Of a DNA stretch of 64,000 nt, positions 62,176-64,000 are shown piece by piece. The position numbers were made by a program, and so were the translations under genes. The notes under the pieces were generated by a model. It was given only the letters and a program-made list of their open reading frames with translations. It made no database searches and had not been told where the DNA came from. Each line of letters starts with the position of its first letter. The stretch's first letter is position 1. Origin of the DNA: CALKJP01 sp046299555 (GTDB lineage: Bacteria; Bacteroidota; Bacteroidia; JACCXN01); assembly GCA_046299555.1 (NCBI GenBank), contig JBKBHS010000001.1:310001-374000 (forward strand), read 5' to 3'.

Positions 62176-62733
62176 TTGTTGATAAACAACATACAACGAA
62201 TAATTAAAAGCGCTTTTCCTTTAGTGCTTTTAATTTTCTTTTGCTCTTATATTCCAATTCCATATCGATTAGCTCAAACCATTGATACTAATGCCAAATA
62301 TAAGGTAATGTTTATTTACAACTTTACTAAGTATTTCGAATGGCCACAAAACTATAAAGAAGGAAATTTTGTAATAGGCGTTTTGGGCAACTCGTCATTA
62401 TTGGCAGAGCTAAACACAATGGCATCCACAAAAAAAGTTGGTAATCAGTCGTTCGAAATAAAAACATTTACTAATGTTGGAGCAATTACCAATTGTCATA
62501 TGCTTATAGTTGCTCCCGAAGTTAGCACTCCATTATCTGAAATTATTGCAAAAATTAAGAAAAACAGCACGCTATTAATAACAGAAAAACAAGGCTTTGC
62601 TAAACAAGGAGCTGCCATAAACTTTGTTGTTCAAAACAACAAACCCGCATTTGAACTAAACAAATCAAGTGTGGAAAAACATGATTTAAAAGTTAGTAAA
62701 GATTTATTAACCTTAGCAATTTTGGTAGAATGA
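62176..62733 (+). CDS. YfiR/HmsC-like protein (DUF4154)
   Basis: A 185-residue exported protein: hydrophobic leader FPLVLLIFFCSYIPIPYRLA, then the YfiR-type sequence DTNAKYKVMFIYNFTKYFEWPQ and FVIGVLGNSSLLAEL. In Pseudomonas, YfiR is a periplasmic inhibitor of a diguanylate cyclase; in Bacteroidota relatives usually precede sensor proteins. The start is TTG at 62176. Its stop overlaps the next ATG (ATGA), so the genes are coupled. A signal role is likely, though the partner here is not a visible diguanylate cyclase. Confidence 0.85.
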   Translation: MLINNIQRIIKSAFPLVLLIFFCSYIPIPYRLAQTIDTNAKYKVMFIYNFTKYFEWPQNYKEGNFVIGVLGNSSLLAELNTMASTKKVGNQSFEIKTFTNVGAITNCHMLIVAPEVSTPLSEIIAKIKKNSTLLITEKQGFAKQGAAINFVVQNNKPAFELNKSSVEKHDLKVSKDLLTLAILVE

Positions 62734-63608
62734 GAATTTGGTTAACATATCTAATGCTTTTAATAGCTACACTTTCAATTGCACAGCAAGAAAGAGTAGC
62801 AAAGGCATTGGAATTTGTTGAAGCCGGAGATTATGATAAAGCCAAAATAGAAATTGATGCAGCTGTAACACACGAAACAACAAATTCGGATTCTTATGCA
62901 TGGTATGTAAAAGGGTTTATTTACAAAGAATTATACAAAAAATATGAAAAAAACAATCCATTATCGCCATTAAGAAACGAAGCCATAGCCTCGCTAAAAA
63001 AATCAATGGAGCTTGATAATAAAGGTGAAAACATTAACGAAAACAAACAAACATTAAAGTTTTTGGCAACAACTCTTAATAACGATGCCGCCAATAGTTT
63101 AAGTAATAACAATGCTGAAGCCGCTCAAAAAGCATTTGAAAAATATAAAGAAGTTATTCTATTAATCGAGCCAAACACCAATTTAAAACCCAAAACCATA
63201 GAGTTCCTTTTAGCCCTTGCTTCCATGCTTAATCAGCAATATCAATTAGAACAAGATTCAGCTAAAAAAGAGTTTAAATTTTTGGGAGTTAAAAACATGT
63301 ATCAAGAAGTTTTAAAATTAGATTCAAATAACATTAGTGCAAATTACAATCTTGGAATTTTGTATTACAATAAAGCCGTAAATATTATTAACAATTTAGA
63401 CTACGATATGGATATGTTTGCGCTAATGGAAATACAAGATAATTGCGTTGCAATATTCAAGCAATCACTGCCATATATGGAAAAAGCCCTTGAGTTAGAC
63501 CCTAATCGAGTGGAAACATTGCTCGGTCTCGAGGGAATATATATCAGTTTAAACGAATTTGAAAAATCTAATGCTATCAGAGCTCGCTTGGATGCTTTAG
63601 GTAAATAA
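62730..63608 (+). CDS. Exported TPR-repeat protein
   Basis: A 292-residue protein with a signal peptide (IWLTYLMLLIATLSIAQ) and TPR-like helices through the rest: KALEFVEAGDYDKAKIEIDAAV near the start, NISANYNLGILYYNKAVNII and MEKALELDPNRVETLLGLEGIY near the end. It overlaps the YfiR-like gene by four bases and precedes a sensor gene by two bases, so the three form one module. A periplasmic adaptor between YfiR and the sensor is a plausible role, but this is inference. Confidence 0.85.
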   Translation: MRIWLTYLMLLIATLSIAQQERVAKALEFVEAGDYDKAKIEIDAAVTHETTNSDSYAWYVKGFIYKELYKKYEKNNPLSPLRNEAIASLKKSMELDNKGENINENKQTLKFLATTLNNDAANSLSNNNAEAAQKAFEKYKEVILLIEPNTNLKPKTIEFLLALASMLNQQYQLEQDSAKKEFKFLGVKNMYQEVLKLDSNNISANYNLGILYYNKAVNIINNLDYDMDMFALMEIQDNCVAIFKQSLPYMEKALELDPNRVETLLGLEGIYISLNEFEKSNAIRARLDALGK

Positions 63609-63610
63609 AA

Positions 63611-64000
63611 ATGAATTTTAGAATTACCATAGGCAGAAAAATTGGTTTTGGTTTTGGAATACTAATATTCTTAACCCTTCTTGCTTTTTTCTTAACTTTT
63701 AACACTACTAATACCAGTAAAAAAATAAATGATGAAATAACCAATGTTGTTAATCCCTCTGTTGATGCATTGGAAGAGTTAAATCTATTGTTGGTAAAAT
63801 CTAAAATGCTTATTTCTAAATGGGCATATTTTGCAAGCTCTGACGACATTGATTTTAAAACTCGCCATCGTCAATTAGTTTTTAAAGAGATACCTAATAT
63901 TAAAGAAAAACTGCATCAACTTTCTCAAAATTGGCAATTTAATGAACAAGAAAAACTAAGAGAAATATTTGCTTGGCTTGATTTACTCTTAAAAGAACAC
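63611..64000 (+). CDS. Membrane sensor protein, 3' end outside window
   Basis: The first 130 residues are visible; the frame is open to the right edge. A membrane helix (IGFGFGILIFLTLLAFFLTF) is followed by helical sequence (NTSKKINDEITNVVNPSVDALEELNLLL) that looks like a four-helix-bundle sensor as in MCPs and histidine kinases. The output domain is beyond the edge and may be a kinase, a SpoIIE phosphatase or another effector. Start ATG at 63611, two bases after the TPR gene. Confidence 0.75.
   Translation, partial: MNFRITIGRKIGFGFGILIFLTLLAFFLTFNTTNTSKKINDEITNVVNPSVDALEELNLLLVKSKMLISKWAYFASSDDIDFKTRHRQLVFKEIPNIKEKLHQLSQNWQFNEQEKLREIFAWLDLLLKEH

Overview
The window is a 64 kb piece of an AT-rich chromosome from a member of the phylum Bacteroidota. 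Three things support this: proteins with type IX secretion system (T9SS) C-terminal sorting domains, a PorZ homologue, and repeated matches to the Bacteroidota promoter consensus (TTG, then TAnnTTTG or TAnnTTCG). Families common in this phylum (DUF4292, DUF4175, YfiR/DUF4154, TPR-SpoIIE proteins) agree. Genus cannot be told from the sequence. I see no prophage, insertion sequence or CRISPR array. Most of the window is core chromosome with surface-protein and signalling genes in between.

Layout. 1-1809 (-): 5' part of a nidogen-domain secreted protein cut by the left edge. 1906-4065 (+): RNase R. 4097-12127 (-): an operon of nadA, a MORN/YwqK-repeat exported protein, a giant nine-PAS/one-GAF histidine kinase and a LytTR response regulator. 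12128-12632: AT-rich divergent promoter region. 12633-17804 (+): rpiB, an M28 peptidase, lutB and mnmG, with two perfect parS sites (ParB binding) just before mnmG, one inside a 36-bp palindrome. 18009-23396 (+): porZ, recO and a monomeric isocitrate dehydrogenase. 23429-29929 (-): tRNA-Cys, folB, two TPR-SpoIIE phosphatases and gltX.

30057-34510 (+): two T9SS type B surface proteins sharing an almost identical 483-bp internal cassette. 34645-39104 (+): an NtrY-like kinase and an enoyl-CoA hydratase. 39166-46024 (+): a tightly packed envelope block of flippase, dUTPase, sugar nucleotidyltransferase, TPR lipoprotein, DUF4292 lipoprotein and EnvC-like murein hydrolase activator. 46204-49634 (+): rplM, rpsI, rpsB, tsf and pyrH, with a strong hairpin ahead of rpsB. 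49736-53812: an EamA transporter (-), then two heavy-metal-associated (HMA) proteins, an aldehyde dehydrogenase and an RNA methyltransferase. 53907-58205 (+): DUF4175 protein, RsbW-like ATPase and YbeY. 58467-62081 (+): a 1204-residue SprB/PKD-repeat T9SS protein. 62176-64000 (+): a YfiR-TPR-sensor module cut by the right edge.

How the parts relate. Surface proteins at 1-1809, 30057-34510 and 58467-62081 look like T9SS cargo, and porZ is part of that machinery. The 39-46 kb block looks devoted to building and remodelling the envelope. Signalling is unusually dense: two large histidine kinases, a response regulator, two PP2C-type phosphatases, an RsbW-like kinase and a YfiR module. The parS pair beside mnmG suggests the region lies near the chromosome origin. 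I found no wholly new system that I can demonstrate. The best leads are the homogenised cassette, the parS palindrome, the rpsB leader hairpin, the envelope block with its degenerate LytM domain, and the dyad around the yfiR promoter.
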